Source: Filosporella fistucella (Eukaryota > Ascomycota > Leotiomycetes > Helotiales). From it: a stretch of 64,000 bases of DNA. Location of the stretch: positions 868,001 to 932,000 of the forward strand of contig JAQJZZ010000018.1 in assembly GCA_030077755.1 (NCBI GenBank), in the 5' to 3' direction. Positions 24,124 through 32,484 of the stretch are shown here, piece after piece; positions within the stretch are counted from its first letter, which is position 1; each line of letters begins with the position of its first letter. The position numbers were made by a program, and so were the translations under genes. The notes under the pieces are model-generated. The model was not told the origin of the DNA. It was given only the letters and a program-made list of their open reading frames with translations, and did no database searches.

Positions 24124-27100
24124 TTATGGGCAAAGGACTGCAGTTCTAACGCAATTGGTAATGCTTGGGCCATTGGGAATCACTATTCCAACAAAGCATA
24201 GGCCTGCTTGAACCGTGGTAGGAACGCTCACCGTTGCTGCTAAGGCAGTTCGGCAAGTGTTGACTCGTGCGAGAAGGGTGCCAGCATTCACACCAGTAAA
24301 ATCGCATTGCGCAGGGAACGTAGCCAGACAGGATGGAAGTCCTGGAGCCACCACCGCTGTAGAAGACGGAATAACAGATATGGCTATGGTTGACGTTGCA
24401 AAAGTTGTTGCCACGGAGGTTATTGGGAACGCTACAGTGGAAATCGAAACGGCGGAGCTTGTTGTAGGGCAGAGAAGAGCCGTGTTGAGGCAATTGACAA
24501 TTTGTATCCCGGTTGTAAAGGTAATGAGGTTACTGGTAAGACAAACAGTTGCTTGGACGGCACCACCCAAGTTCAACTCCAGAGCAAGCGCTGCAACACA
24601 TAGACCTTCTTGAACAGCATAGGTCAAGAAGTTGGTATTAACAATGGCTGCACATGGTTGTGGCAGACTGCTCAAACATCTGGGAACAGGAGCAAGGCCG
24701 GTGGAAACCACAGTGACAAATGTTGAAGTCGCAGGGATTGCAGGCTGAACGGAAGATGATACTAATGTTGGGGTACACAAGAGAGCCGTGTTCAAGCAAT
24801 TAACGATATCAATACCAGTCGTGAAGGTAGTGAGTCCGTTAACGAGACAAACAGTTGCTTGGGCTGCACCGACCAGGTTGAGCTCAAGTGCAAGCCGTGC
24901 CGCGCATAGAGTTTGCTGGGCGGCATAGGAAAGAATGTTGGTTCCAATAATTGCGGAACATTCTGCAGGCAAAGTACTCAAGCAAGTAGGTCCAGCGATG
25001 AGCGTCGATGAAGGTGCTACAATCAAAGCAGTCGTTGAGGGTACAACAACCAAAGCAGTTGTGGTCGGAACAATTCCTGGGCAGAGAATGGCATTGTTCA
25101 GGCAGTTTACAATACTCTGCCCAGAGACAAAGTTCACAGCTGTAACTACAAGGCAAGTAGTGGCTTGCACTGTTCCAGCGACATCAAGCTCTAGAGCAAG
25201 GGCTGCGGTACAGAGAGCTTGATCGACAATTACAGTCAGGGCGTTGGTGGTTGTGAACTGACATGCTGCAGGAAGGGTTGATAGGCAGGCAGGAAGTGCT
25301 GGTAAGGTGGGTAACGTGGGCGATATGGAAAGTGAGGGTATAACACTCAAAGCGGTTGTGGTCGGAACAATTCCTGGGCAGAGAATGGCATTGTTCAGGC
25401 AGTTTACAATACTCTGCCCAGAGACAAAGTTGACAGCTGTAACTACAAGGCAAGTAGTCGCTTGCACTGTTCCAGCGACATCAAGCTCTAGAGCAAGGGC
25501 TGCGGTACAGAGAGCTTGATCGACAACTACAGTCAGGGCGTTGGTGGTTGTGAACTGACATGCTGCAGGAAGGGTTGACAGGCAGGCAGGAAGTGCTGGC
25601 AAGGTTGGTAACGCGGGCGATATGGAAAGTGAGGGTAGAATAGAGACCGCACTAGGGACCACCGACGTTGGCAATGTACCAGGACATAATAGAGCCGCAT
25701 TAAGACAGTCGACGATGGCTTGGCCAGACACGAAGTTAAGTGGAGTGACAACGAGACAAGTTGCAGCTTGAACAGTGCCAGGGACATCAAGCTCTAAAGC
25801 AAGGGCTGCGGTACAGAGAGCTTGATCGACAACTACAGTTACGAAGTCGGTGGTTGTGAACTGACATGCTGCAGGAAGGGTTGACAGGCAGGCAGGAAGT
25901 GCTGGTAAGGTGGGTAACGCAGGCGTTATGGAAAGTGAGGGTAGAATAGAGACCGCACTAGGGACCACCGACGTTGGCAATGTACCAGGACATAATAGAG
26001 CCGCATTAAGACAGTCGACAATGGCTTGGCCAGACACGAAGTTAAGTGTGGTAACAACGAGACAAGATGCAGCTTGAACAGTGCCAGGGACATCGAGCTG
26101 TAAGGCGAGTTGAGCTGTGCAGCCAATCTGGTCTACAACCACCGATAGGGAATTGGTGTTTGTGAATTGACAGCCCGCTGGTAGAGCGGAAAGGCAGCTG
26201 GGAAGAATAGAAGGAACAGTTGGAAGGGTCAGGCCAGTTGCTGAGGCCGCAATGGTGCTGGTGGCCCCGCAAAGAATCTTGCTGCTGAGACAATCAACAA
26301 TGCTTTGGCCAGATACGAAATCAATAGCAGTGACAGCCAGGCACGTGGCGGCTTGTAAGGTTCCAGGCACATCGAGCTGTAGGGCAAGCTGGGCTGTGCA
26401 GCCAAGTTGATCGACTACTACCGAGAGGGAATTCGTTGTTGTGAACAAACAGCCTGCTGGCAGAGCAGCGAGACAGACAGGGAGTGCTGGTAGAGTTGGA
26501 ATAGTTGGAAGCGTAAGACTAGGAAGTGCCGGAAGAGTTATTGACGGGAGAACGGGGGCAATGGTCGAAGAACCCGAGCAAAGAATCTTGCTACTAAGAC
26601 AATCAACAATGCTTTGGCCAGATACAAAATCGACGACACCAACAGCTAGACAGGTGGCAGCTTGTACTGTACCAAGAATATCAAGCTGCAGGGCAAGTTG
26701 TGTTGTGCAAGCAAGCTCATCCAATACTACTGTAATGGAGGTGGTTGCTGTGAATAGACATTCTGCTGGTAATGTATCCAGGCAAATGGGCAATGCTGGT
26801 AGCGATGGAATTGTGGGGAAAATGGTTGACGAGGGTGTAATGGCCGTTATGGTGGAAGGACAAAGTAGCGCATTCAAGCAATCGACGATGCTTTGACCAG
26901 ACACGAAATTAAGGGCTGTGACAACTAAGCATTGCGCAGCTTGGACAGTTCCAGGCACATCAAGCTGCAGGGCAAGTTGTGTTGTGCAAGCAAGCTCATC
27001 CAATACTACCGTAAGGGAGGTGGTTGCTGTGAATAGACATTCTGCTGGTAATGTATCCAGGCAGATAGGCAATGCTGGCAGCGATGGAATTGTGGGGAAA

Positions 27101-30100
27101 ATGGTTGACGAGGGTGCAATGGCCGTTATGGTGGAAGGACAAAGTAGCGCATTCAAGCAATCGACGATGCTTTGACCAGACACGAAATTAAGGGCTGTGA
27201 CAACTAAGCATTGCGCAGCTTGGACAGTTCCAGGCACATCAAGCTGCAATGCGAGGGCAGCTGTGCATAGGGCTTCATCTACGACCACTGTCAATGGTGT
27301 CGAAGAAGAGATGGCCGAACATGAGGCGGGCAGCGACGGGAGGCACACAGGGAGCACCGGAAGGGTAGGTAGCGCTGGAAGAGAGATTATTGCTGAAGGT
27401 GAAGCGGTAGTAGTGGATCCAGGACAAAGTAGCGCATTCAAGCAATCGACAATGCTTTGACCAGACACGAAATTAAGGGCTGTGACAGCTAAGCATTGTG
27501 CAGCTTGGACAGTTCCAGGCACATCAAGCTGCAATGCGAGGGCAGCTGTGCATAGGGCTTCATCTACGACCACTGTCAACGGTGTCGAAGAAGAGATGGC
27601 CGAACATGAGGCGGGCAGCGATGGGAGGCACACAGGGAGCACTGGAAGGGTAGGTAGCGCTGGAAGAGAGATTATTGCTGAAGGTGAAGCGGTAGTAGTG
27701 GATCCAGGACAGAGAATTGTATTCAAGCAGTCGACAATGGCCTGACCAGAAACGAAATCCAAAGCTGTAACAGCGAGACATAGAGTAGCTTGAGCTGTGC
27801 CGGTCACATCGAGCTGCACCAACAAATCCGCCGCACAGAGCGCTTCCTGAGCGACTACGGTCACGATATTGGTTGAAGATATCGACAAGCAGGAAGCTGG
27901 CAATGCTGGCAGACAAACTGGAAGTGATGGCAGGGTAGGAAGTACTGTAAGAGATGGAAGCAAGTCGACTGTTAGAGATGGAAGCAAGTCGACTGTGAGA
28001 GATGGAAGCAAGTCGACTGATAGAGATGGAAGCAAGTCGACTGTGAGAGATGGAAGCAAGTCGACTGTAAGAGATGGAAGCAAGTCGACTGATAGAGATG
28101 GAAGCAAGTCGACTGTGAGAGATGGAAGCAAGTCGACTGATAGAGATGGAAGCAAGTTAACTGTTGACGAGGGGACAATAACATTCGGGGTGCAAAGGAG
28201 CGTGTCGAGACAGTCGACGATGGCTTGACCCGAGACGAAGTTGAGAGCAGTGACCGCGAGGCACACAGCAGCTTGAGAAGCTTGGGCCACGTCGAGCTGC
28301 AATAAAAGATCGGCTGTGCAAAGTGCCTCTTGAGCGACCACGGTCAGAAAATTGGTTGAAGATATCGACAAGCAGGAAGCTGGCAATGCTGGCAGACAAA
28401 CTGGAAGTGATGGCAGGGTAGGAAGTACTGTAAGAGATGGAAGCAAGTCGACTGTTAGAGATGGAAGCAAGTCGACTGTTAGGGATGGAAGCAAGTTAAC
28501 TGATAGAGATGGAAGCAAGTTAACTGTTGACGAGGGGACAATAACATTCGGGGTGCAAAGGAGCGTGTCGAGACAGTCGACGATGGCTTGACCCGAGACG
28601 AAGTTGAGAGCAGTGACCGCGAGGCACACAGCAGCTTGAGAAGCTTGGGCCACGTCGAGCTGCAACAAAAGATCGGCTGTGCAAAGTGCTTCCTGAGCGA
28701 CCACGGTCACGATATTGGTTGAAGATATCGATAGACAGGAGGGAGGCAGCGAGGGCAGGCAAACTGGGAGTGTCGGTAGAGGGAGGCTTGGCAGCGTCAG
28801 AGATGGGAGCGTTGGTAGAGGGAGGCTTGGAAGCGTCAGAGATGGGAGCGTTGGTAGAGGGAGGCTTGGAAGCGTCAAAGATGCTGAAGGACTTCCAGTT
28901 GTAGTCGAACATAGAACGGTGTTTAAACAATCCACGATAGCTTGCCCAGACACAAAGTCGACGACGGTGACCGCGAGACATATAGTGGCTTTCGCCACAT
29001 TGGCCACGTCGAGCTGTGGCAAGAGATCTGCCGCACAGAGTGCTTCGTCTACCACAACTAACACAATATTAGTGGAAGAAAGCGAAAGACAGGAAGCAGG
29101 CAGCGCTGGCAAGCATGGAAGAGTGGGTAATGTTGGCAAGCTTGGTAGCGTCAGCGATGCTGAAGGCGAAATTGTAGATGTGCTTGGGCACAGGACATTG
29201 GCACCCAAGCAGTCGATAATGGCTTGACCAGAAACAAAGTTGAGGGCGTTCACAAGTAGACACGAGGCTGCTCGGGCTGCTCCTGCGACATCAATCTGTA
29301 AGGCGAGCGCTACTGTGCAAAGAGCTTCATCCACTACAACAGATAGGCTGTTGGTTGATGAAAGTGACAAGCATTCGGCAGGTAGAGTTGCCAGACAGAT
29401 GGGAAGTGGCGGGAGGGTGGGCAAGATTGGAACGCTCGTAGCTGTTGCCATGCCCATTGTCGTCGATGATGGGCACACGATTGCTGTGTTCAGGCAATCT
29501 ACAATTGCTTGACCAGAGACGAAATTCAGTGCATTGACGGCCAAACATTCAGTCACTTGGACAATAGGACCAACATTAATCTGTCTTTTGGGTAATTGGA
29601 CCCCAGCTTGAATGTTGCCGTTGAGTTGAATTAGGTCTGCAAGACAGACAGCCACATCCACGGTCACAGTGATGCTAGTTGACAATGTCAAAGACAGGCA
29701 CGATGGAGGCAAGACTGGCACGCAGATAGGCAGCACAATCGGTAAGCTGGAGGAAGATACATCTAGGCTTGTGCTTGAGGGCACGGCGGAGGAGATCGCA
29801 AAGCTTGTGACAGAGAAATCGGATGAAATTGCTGAGCTTGCCGCTGCTGAGGACATCTCCATCGAAGAGATCATAGTTGAAGAGATTTCTGAGGAAGCTG
29901 CTGAGACTGTCATAGAGATATCCAATGAAACAGCTGAGCTGGGTGCTGCTGAAGACATATCCATAGTCGAGGAGGCTGCGGAACTCATCATTGAGAAATC
30001 TGATGAGATTGCTACACTTGGCGAAACTGAGGAGATATCCATTGTCGAGGAAATAGCGGCTGATGAAAAATCAGATGACGCTGCGGAGCTCATCATGGAG

Positions 30101-32484
30101 AACTCTGATGAGATTGCTGCAGTCGGCGATGCTGACGAGAGCTCTATGCTAGAGGAAGCAATAGCAGATGAGAACTCTGATGAGATTGCTGCACTTGGCG
30201 ATACTGACGAGAGCTCTATGGAAGAGGAAGCAATAGCAGATGAGAACTCTGATGAGATTGCTGCACTTGGCGATACTGACGAGAGCTCTATGGAAGAGGA
30301 AGCAATAGCAGATGAGAACTCTGATGAGATTGCTGCACTTGGCGATACTGACGAGAGCTCTATGGAAGAGGAAGCAATAGCAGATGAGAAATCTGATGAG
30401 ATTGCTGCACTTGGCGAAACTGAGGAGATATCCATTGTCGAGGAAATAGCGGCTGATGAAAAATCAGATGACGCTGCGGAGCTCATCATGGAGAACTCTG
30501 ATGAGATTGCTGCAGTCGGCGATGCTGACGAGAGCTCTATGCTAGAGGAAGCAATAGCAGATGAGAACTCTGATGAGATTGCTGCACTTGGCGATACTGA
30601 CGAGAGCTCTATGGAAGAGGAAGCAATAGCAGATGAGAACTCTGATGAGATTGCTGCACTTGGCGATACTGACGAGAGCTCTATGGAAGAGGAAGCAATA
30701 GCAGATGAGAACTCTGATGAGATTGCTGCACTTGGCGATACTGACGAGAGCTCTATGGAAGAGGAAGCAATAGCAGATGAGAAATCTGATGAGATTGCTG
30801 CACTTGGCGAAACTGAGGAGATATCCATTGTCGAGGAAATAGCGGCTGATGAAAAATCAGATGACGCTGCGGAGCTCATCATGGAGAACTCTGATGAGAT
30901 TGCTGCAGTCGGCGATGCTGACGAGAGCTCTATGCTAGAGGAAGCAATAGCAGATGAGAACTCTGATGAGATTGCTGCACTTGGCGATACTGACGAGAGC
31001 TCTATGGAAGAGGAAGCAATAGCAGATGAGAACTCTGATGAGATTGCTGCACTTGGCGATACTGACGAGAGCTCTATGGAAGAGGAAGCAATAGCAGATG
31101 AGAACTCTGATGAGATTGCTGCACTTGGCGATACTGACGAGAGCTCTATGGAAGAGGAAGCAATAGCAGATGAGAACTCTGATGAGATTGCTGCACTTGG
31201 CGATACTGACGAGAACTCTATGCTAGAGGAAGCAATAGCAGATGACGAGTCTGAGGATGCTGCGGTGCTCATGATAGAGAAATCAGATGACATCGTGGTG
31301 CTTGGTAATGCTGAAGATAGATCCATGGTCGAAGAGATAGCGGCAGACGAGAATTCTATCGACGAGGAGGCAATAGCAGACGAGAAGTCCATAGTCGAGG
31401 ATTCCATAGCAGATGATAAGTCTGAGGATGCTGCGGTGCTCATGATAGAGAAATCAGATGACATCGTGGTGCTTGGTAATGCTGAAGATAGATCCATGGT
31501 CGAAGAGATAGCGGCAGACGAGAATTCTATGGACGAGGCAATAGCAGACGAGAAGTCCATAGTCGAGGATTCCATAGCAGATGATAAGTCTGAGGATGCT
31601 GCGGTGCTCATGATAGAGAAATCAGATGATACTGCTGTATTGGGTACAACTGTGGAAAATTCAATCATGGAGGAGCTAGCTGCAAAACTCGAGGAATCAG
31701 AGGCGCTGGCAAAACTTGAGATGGAAAATTCGGAGGATGCGGCAACGCTCGTCATCGAGGAAGACTCTAATGAAATTACCAAGCTTGTCGACACGATAAC
31801 GTTAACGGTGGAGGACAATTCGATGGAACTCGATTTAGTCGATGAAACAACCATCGATGAACTGATACTGGTGGGAGAACTTGTCGCGGACACAGAAACC
31901 ATCGTTGAGGAGGTCAACGTGACCGAGGCCGCTGTGGTACAGAATATTCCAATGCTTACTGTTCCAGGACAGCTACCGCTCTGTGTACGGGTCGAGGCAT
32001 ATGGATGACCCCCCGCCCTCAAACATCTTGTTCTCGTAATGGTAGAAGATGGATACGCTTTGATGATCGTGCCCGGCGTGGTCTTTGTTTGGTAGATTGT
32101 CGTGGTATAGCTTGGGCTACCACTTGGGATGTATGATGTCGTCTTGATCGTTGAGGCAGGATATTTTGTGGTAACAGTCGCGCATTTTGTTCCTTTTTGG
32201 GTTGCCGTTGTGGTCTGTACAGCTGGTAGGTGACTGACATATTTGGTTACGTACACCGTACACTCTGGGATACCGATTATAATGTTCGTAGGTTTCCCTT
32301 GGGAATTCGTGTAGGTTGATGTGTAGCCTGGGCTGGTACTTGCGATGTACGTTGTTGTCTTGAATTCATGGGCATTTCGACGACCAAAAAACCTCCCCCT
32401 TGACGGCTCCTCTGCTCCTGAAGCATTGGAGACAGCACAGGTGGCGAGTGCTAGCCAACAAAGTGACTTGAACGCGTGCCCCAT
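24124..32484 (-). CDS. Giant secreted protein: Ser-rich repeats plus 18 six-cysteine domains
   Basis: Single exon of 2786 codons. An N-terminal signal peptide (MGHAFKSLCWLALATCAVSN, cleavage near ASGA/EE) is followed by a Thr/Tyr-rich region to about residue 180. Residues 180-910 are almost pure Ser/Ala/Ile/Met repeats with a 24-residue unit. From about 915 to the last residue run 18 copies of a domain of about 65 residues joined by Pro/Leu/Thr linkers. The domain's cysteines follow C-x7-C-x17-C-x18-C-x16-C-x5/6-C, with invariant NFVSGQ(A/S)IVDCL and VVVDxALC blocks. Copy 1 has an insertion between cysteines 3 and 4; copies 16-18 are diverged; the protein stops right after the last cysteine (LCP). 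There is no GPI or membrane tail. I do not recognise the domain; the count differs from hydrophobins and CFEM (eight Cys). Adhesive wall protein or secreted matrix are guesses. Confidence 0.85.
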   Translation of the reverse strand: MGHAFKSLCWLALATCAVSNASGAEEPSRGRFFGRRNAHEFKTTTYIASTSPGYTSTYTNSQGKPTNIIIGIPECTVYVTKYVSHLPAVQTTTATQKGTKCATVTTKYPASTIKTTSYIPSGSPSYTTTIYQTKTTPGTIIKAYPSSTITRTRCLRAGGHPYASTRTQSGSCPGTVSIGIFCTTAASVTLTSSTMVSVSATSSPTSISSSMVVSSTKSSSIELSSTVNVIVSTSLVISLESSSMTSVAASSEFSISSFASASDSSSFAASSSMIEFSTVVPNTAVSSDFSIMSTAASSDLSSAMESSTMDFSSAIASSIEFSSAAISSTMDLSSALPSTTMSSDFSIMSTAASSDLSSAMESSTMDFSSAIASSSIEFSSAAISSTMDLSSALPSTTMSSDFSIMSTAASSDSSSAIASSSIEFSSVSPSAAISSEFSSAIASSSIELSSVSPSAAISSEFSSAIASSSIELSSVSPSAAISSEFSSAIASSSIELSSVSPSAAISSEFSSAIASSSIELSSASPTAAISSEFSMMSSAASSDFSSAAISSTMDISSVSPSAAISSDFSSAIASSSIELSSVSPSAAISSEFSSAIASSSIELSSVSPSAAISSEFSSAIASSSIELSSVSPSAAISSEFSSAIASSSIELSSASPTAAISSEFSMMSSAASSDFSSAAISSTMDISSVSPSAAISSDFSSAIASSSIELSSVSPSAAISSEFSSAIASSSIELSSVSPSAAISSEFSSAIASSSIELSSVSPSAAISSEFSSAIASSSIELSSASPTAAISSEFSMMSSAASSDFSSAAISSTMDISSVSPSVAISSDFSMMSSAASSTMDMSSAAPSSAVSLDISMTVSAASSEISSTMISSMEMSSAAASSAISSDFSVTSFAISSAVPSSTSLDVSSSSLPIVLPICVPVLPPSCLSLTLSTSITVTVDVAVCLADLIQLNGNIQAGVQLPKRQINVGPIVQVTECLAVNALNFVSGQAIVDCLNTAIVCPSSTTMGMATATSVPILPTLPPLPICLATLPAECLSLSSTNSLSVVVDEALCTVALALQIDVAGAARAASCLLVNALNFVSGQAIIDCLGANVLCPSTSTISPSASLTLPSLPTLPTLPCLPALPASCLSLSSTNIVLVVVDEALCAADLLPQLDVANVAKATICLAVTVVDFVSGQAIVDCLNTVLCSTTTGSPSASLTLPSLPLPTLPSLTLPSLPLPTLPSLTLPSLPLPTLPVCLPSLPPSCLSISSTNIVTVVAQEALCTADLLLQLDVAQASQAAVCLAVTALNFVSGQAIVDCLDTLLCTPNVIVPSSTVNLLPSLSVNLLPSLTVDLLPSLTVDLLPSLTVLPTLPSLPVCLPALPASCLSISSTNFLTVVAQEALCTADLLLQLDVAQASQAAVCLAVTALNFVSGQAIVDCLDTLLCTPNVIVPSSTVNLLPSLSVDLLPSLTVDLLPSLSVDLLPSLTVDLLPSLTVDLLPSLSVDLLPSLTVDLLPSLTVDLLPSLTVLPTLPSLPVCLPALPASCLSISSTNIVTVVAQEALCAADLLVQLDVTGTAQATLCLAVTALDFVSGQAIVDCLNTILCPGSTTTASPSAIISLPALPTLPVLPVCLPSLPASCSAISSSTPLTVVVDEALCTAALALQLDVPGTVQAAQCLAVTALNFVSGQSIVDCLNALLCPGSTTTASPSAIISLPALPTLPVLPVCLPSLPASCSAISSSTPLTVVVDEALCTAALALQLDVPGTVQAAQCLVVTALNFVSGQSIVDCLNALLCPSTITAIAPSSTIFPTIPSLPALPICLDTLPAECLFTATTSLTVVLDELACTTQLALQLDVPGTVQAAQCLVVTALNFVSGQSIVDCLNALLCPSTITAITPSSTIFPTIPSLPALPICLDTLPAECLFTATTSITVVLDELACTTQLALQLDILGTVQAATCLAVGVVDFVSGQSIVDCLSSKILCSGSSTIAPVLPSITLPALPSLTLPTIPTLPALPVCLAALPAGCLFTTTNSLSVVVDQLGCTAQLALQLDVPGTLQAATCLAVTAIDFVSGQSIVDCLSSKILCGATSTIAASATGLTLPTVPSILPSCLSALPAGCQFTNTNSLSVVVDQIGCTAQLALQLDVPGTVQAASCLVVTTLNFVSGQAIVDCLNAALLCPGTLPTSVVPSAVSILPSLSITPALPTLPALPACLSTLPAACQFTTTDFVTVVVDQALCTAALALELDVPGTVQAATCLVVTPLNFVSGQAIVDCLNAALLCPGTLPTSVVPSAVSILPSLSISPALPTLPALPACLSTLPAACQFTTTNALTVVVDQALCTAALALELDVAGTVQATTCLVVTAVNFVSGQSIVNCLNNAILCPGIVPTTTALSVIPSLSISPTLPTLPALPACLSTLPAACQFTTTNALTVIVDQALCTAALALELDVAGTVQATTCLVVTAVNFVSGQSIVNCLNNAILCPGIVPTTTALVVVPSTTALIVAPSSTLIAGPTCLSTLPAECSAIIGTNILSYAAQQTLCAARLALELNLVGAAQATVCLVNGLTTFTTGIDIVNCLNTALLCTPTLVSSSVQPAIPATSTFVTVVSTGLAPVPRCLSSLPQPCAAIVNTNFLTYAVQEGLCVAALALELNLGGAVQATVCLTSNLITFTTGIQIVNCLNTALLCPTTSSAVSISTVAFPITSVATTFATSTIAISVIPSSTAVVAPGLPSCLATFPAQCDFTGVNAGTLLARVNTCRTALAATVSVPTTVQAGLCFVGIVIPNGPSITNCVRTAVLCP
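27953..28168 (-). repeat. 24-bp linker minisatellite, nine copies
   Basis: Nine 24-bp units (plus-strand core GATGGAAGCAAGTCGACTGT) encode the eight-residue linker repeat DLLPSLTV/SV between domain copies 5 and 6. The unit keeps the reading frame. A four-copy version occurs at 28436-28531. Confidence 0.9.
28436..28531 (-). repeat. 24-bp linker minisatellite, four copies
   Basis: The same 24-bp unit as at 27953, here in four copies between domain copies 4 and 5. The flanking domains are nearly identical at the base level, so the two loci are duplicates that differ mainly in unit number. Confidence 0.9.
29760..31950 (-). repeat. Ser-rich minisatellite: 72-bp unit, 393-bp higher-order repeat
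   Basis: The dominant unit is 72 bp (24 codons, such as SAIASSSIELSSVSPSAAIS). Units are arranged in a higher-order block that restarts at 30021, 30414 and 30807, exactly 393 bp (131 codons) apart, and the third block has one extra unit. A second family near 31250-31600 repeats at 171 and 168 bp. All periods are multiples of three, so the frame survives copy-number change. Confidence 0.9.

Larger units (their letters stand above)
24124..29720 (-). repeat. 18-copy six-cysteine domain array (about 285-bp period)
   Basis: The coding repeats recur about every 285-300 bp; for example, the block encoding FVSGQSIVDC recurs near 26876, 27161 and 27440. Near-identical neighbours (copies 4/5, 7/8, 8/9, 13/14/15) differ by a few bases, which points to recent tandem duplication. 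The terminal copies (1 and 16-18) are the most diverged, as expected when the middle of an array is homogenised. Confidence 0.85.

Noticed and set aside
27869..28228. Regular 24-bp direct repeats that could suggest a CRISPR array
   Set aside because: There are no unique spacers, the units are contiguous and in frame, and they encode a protein linker.
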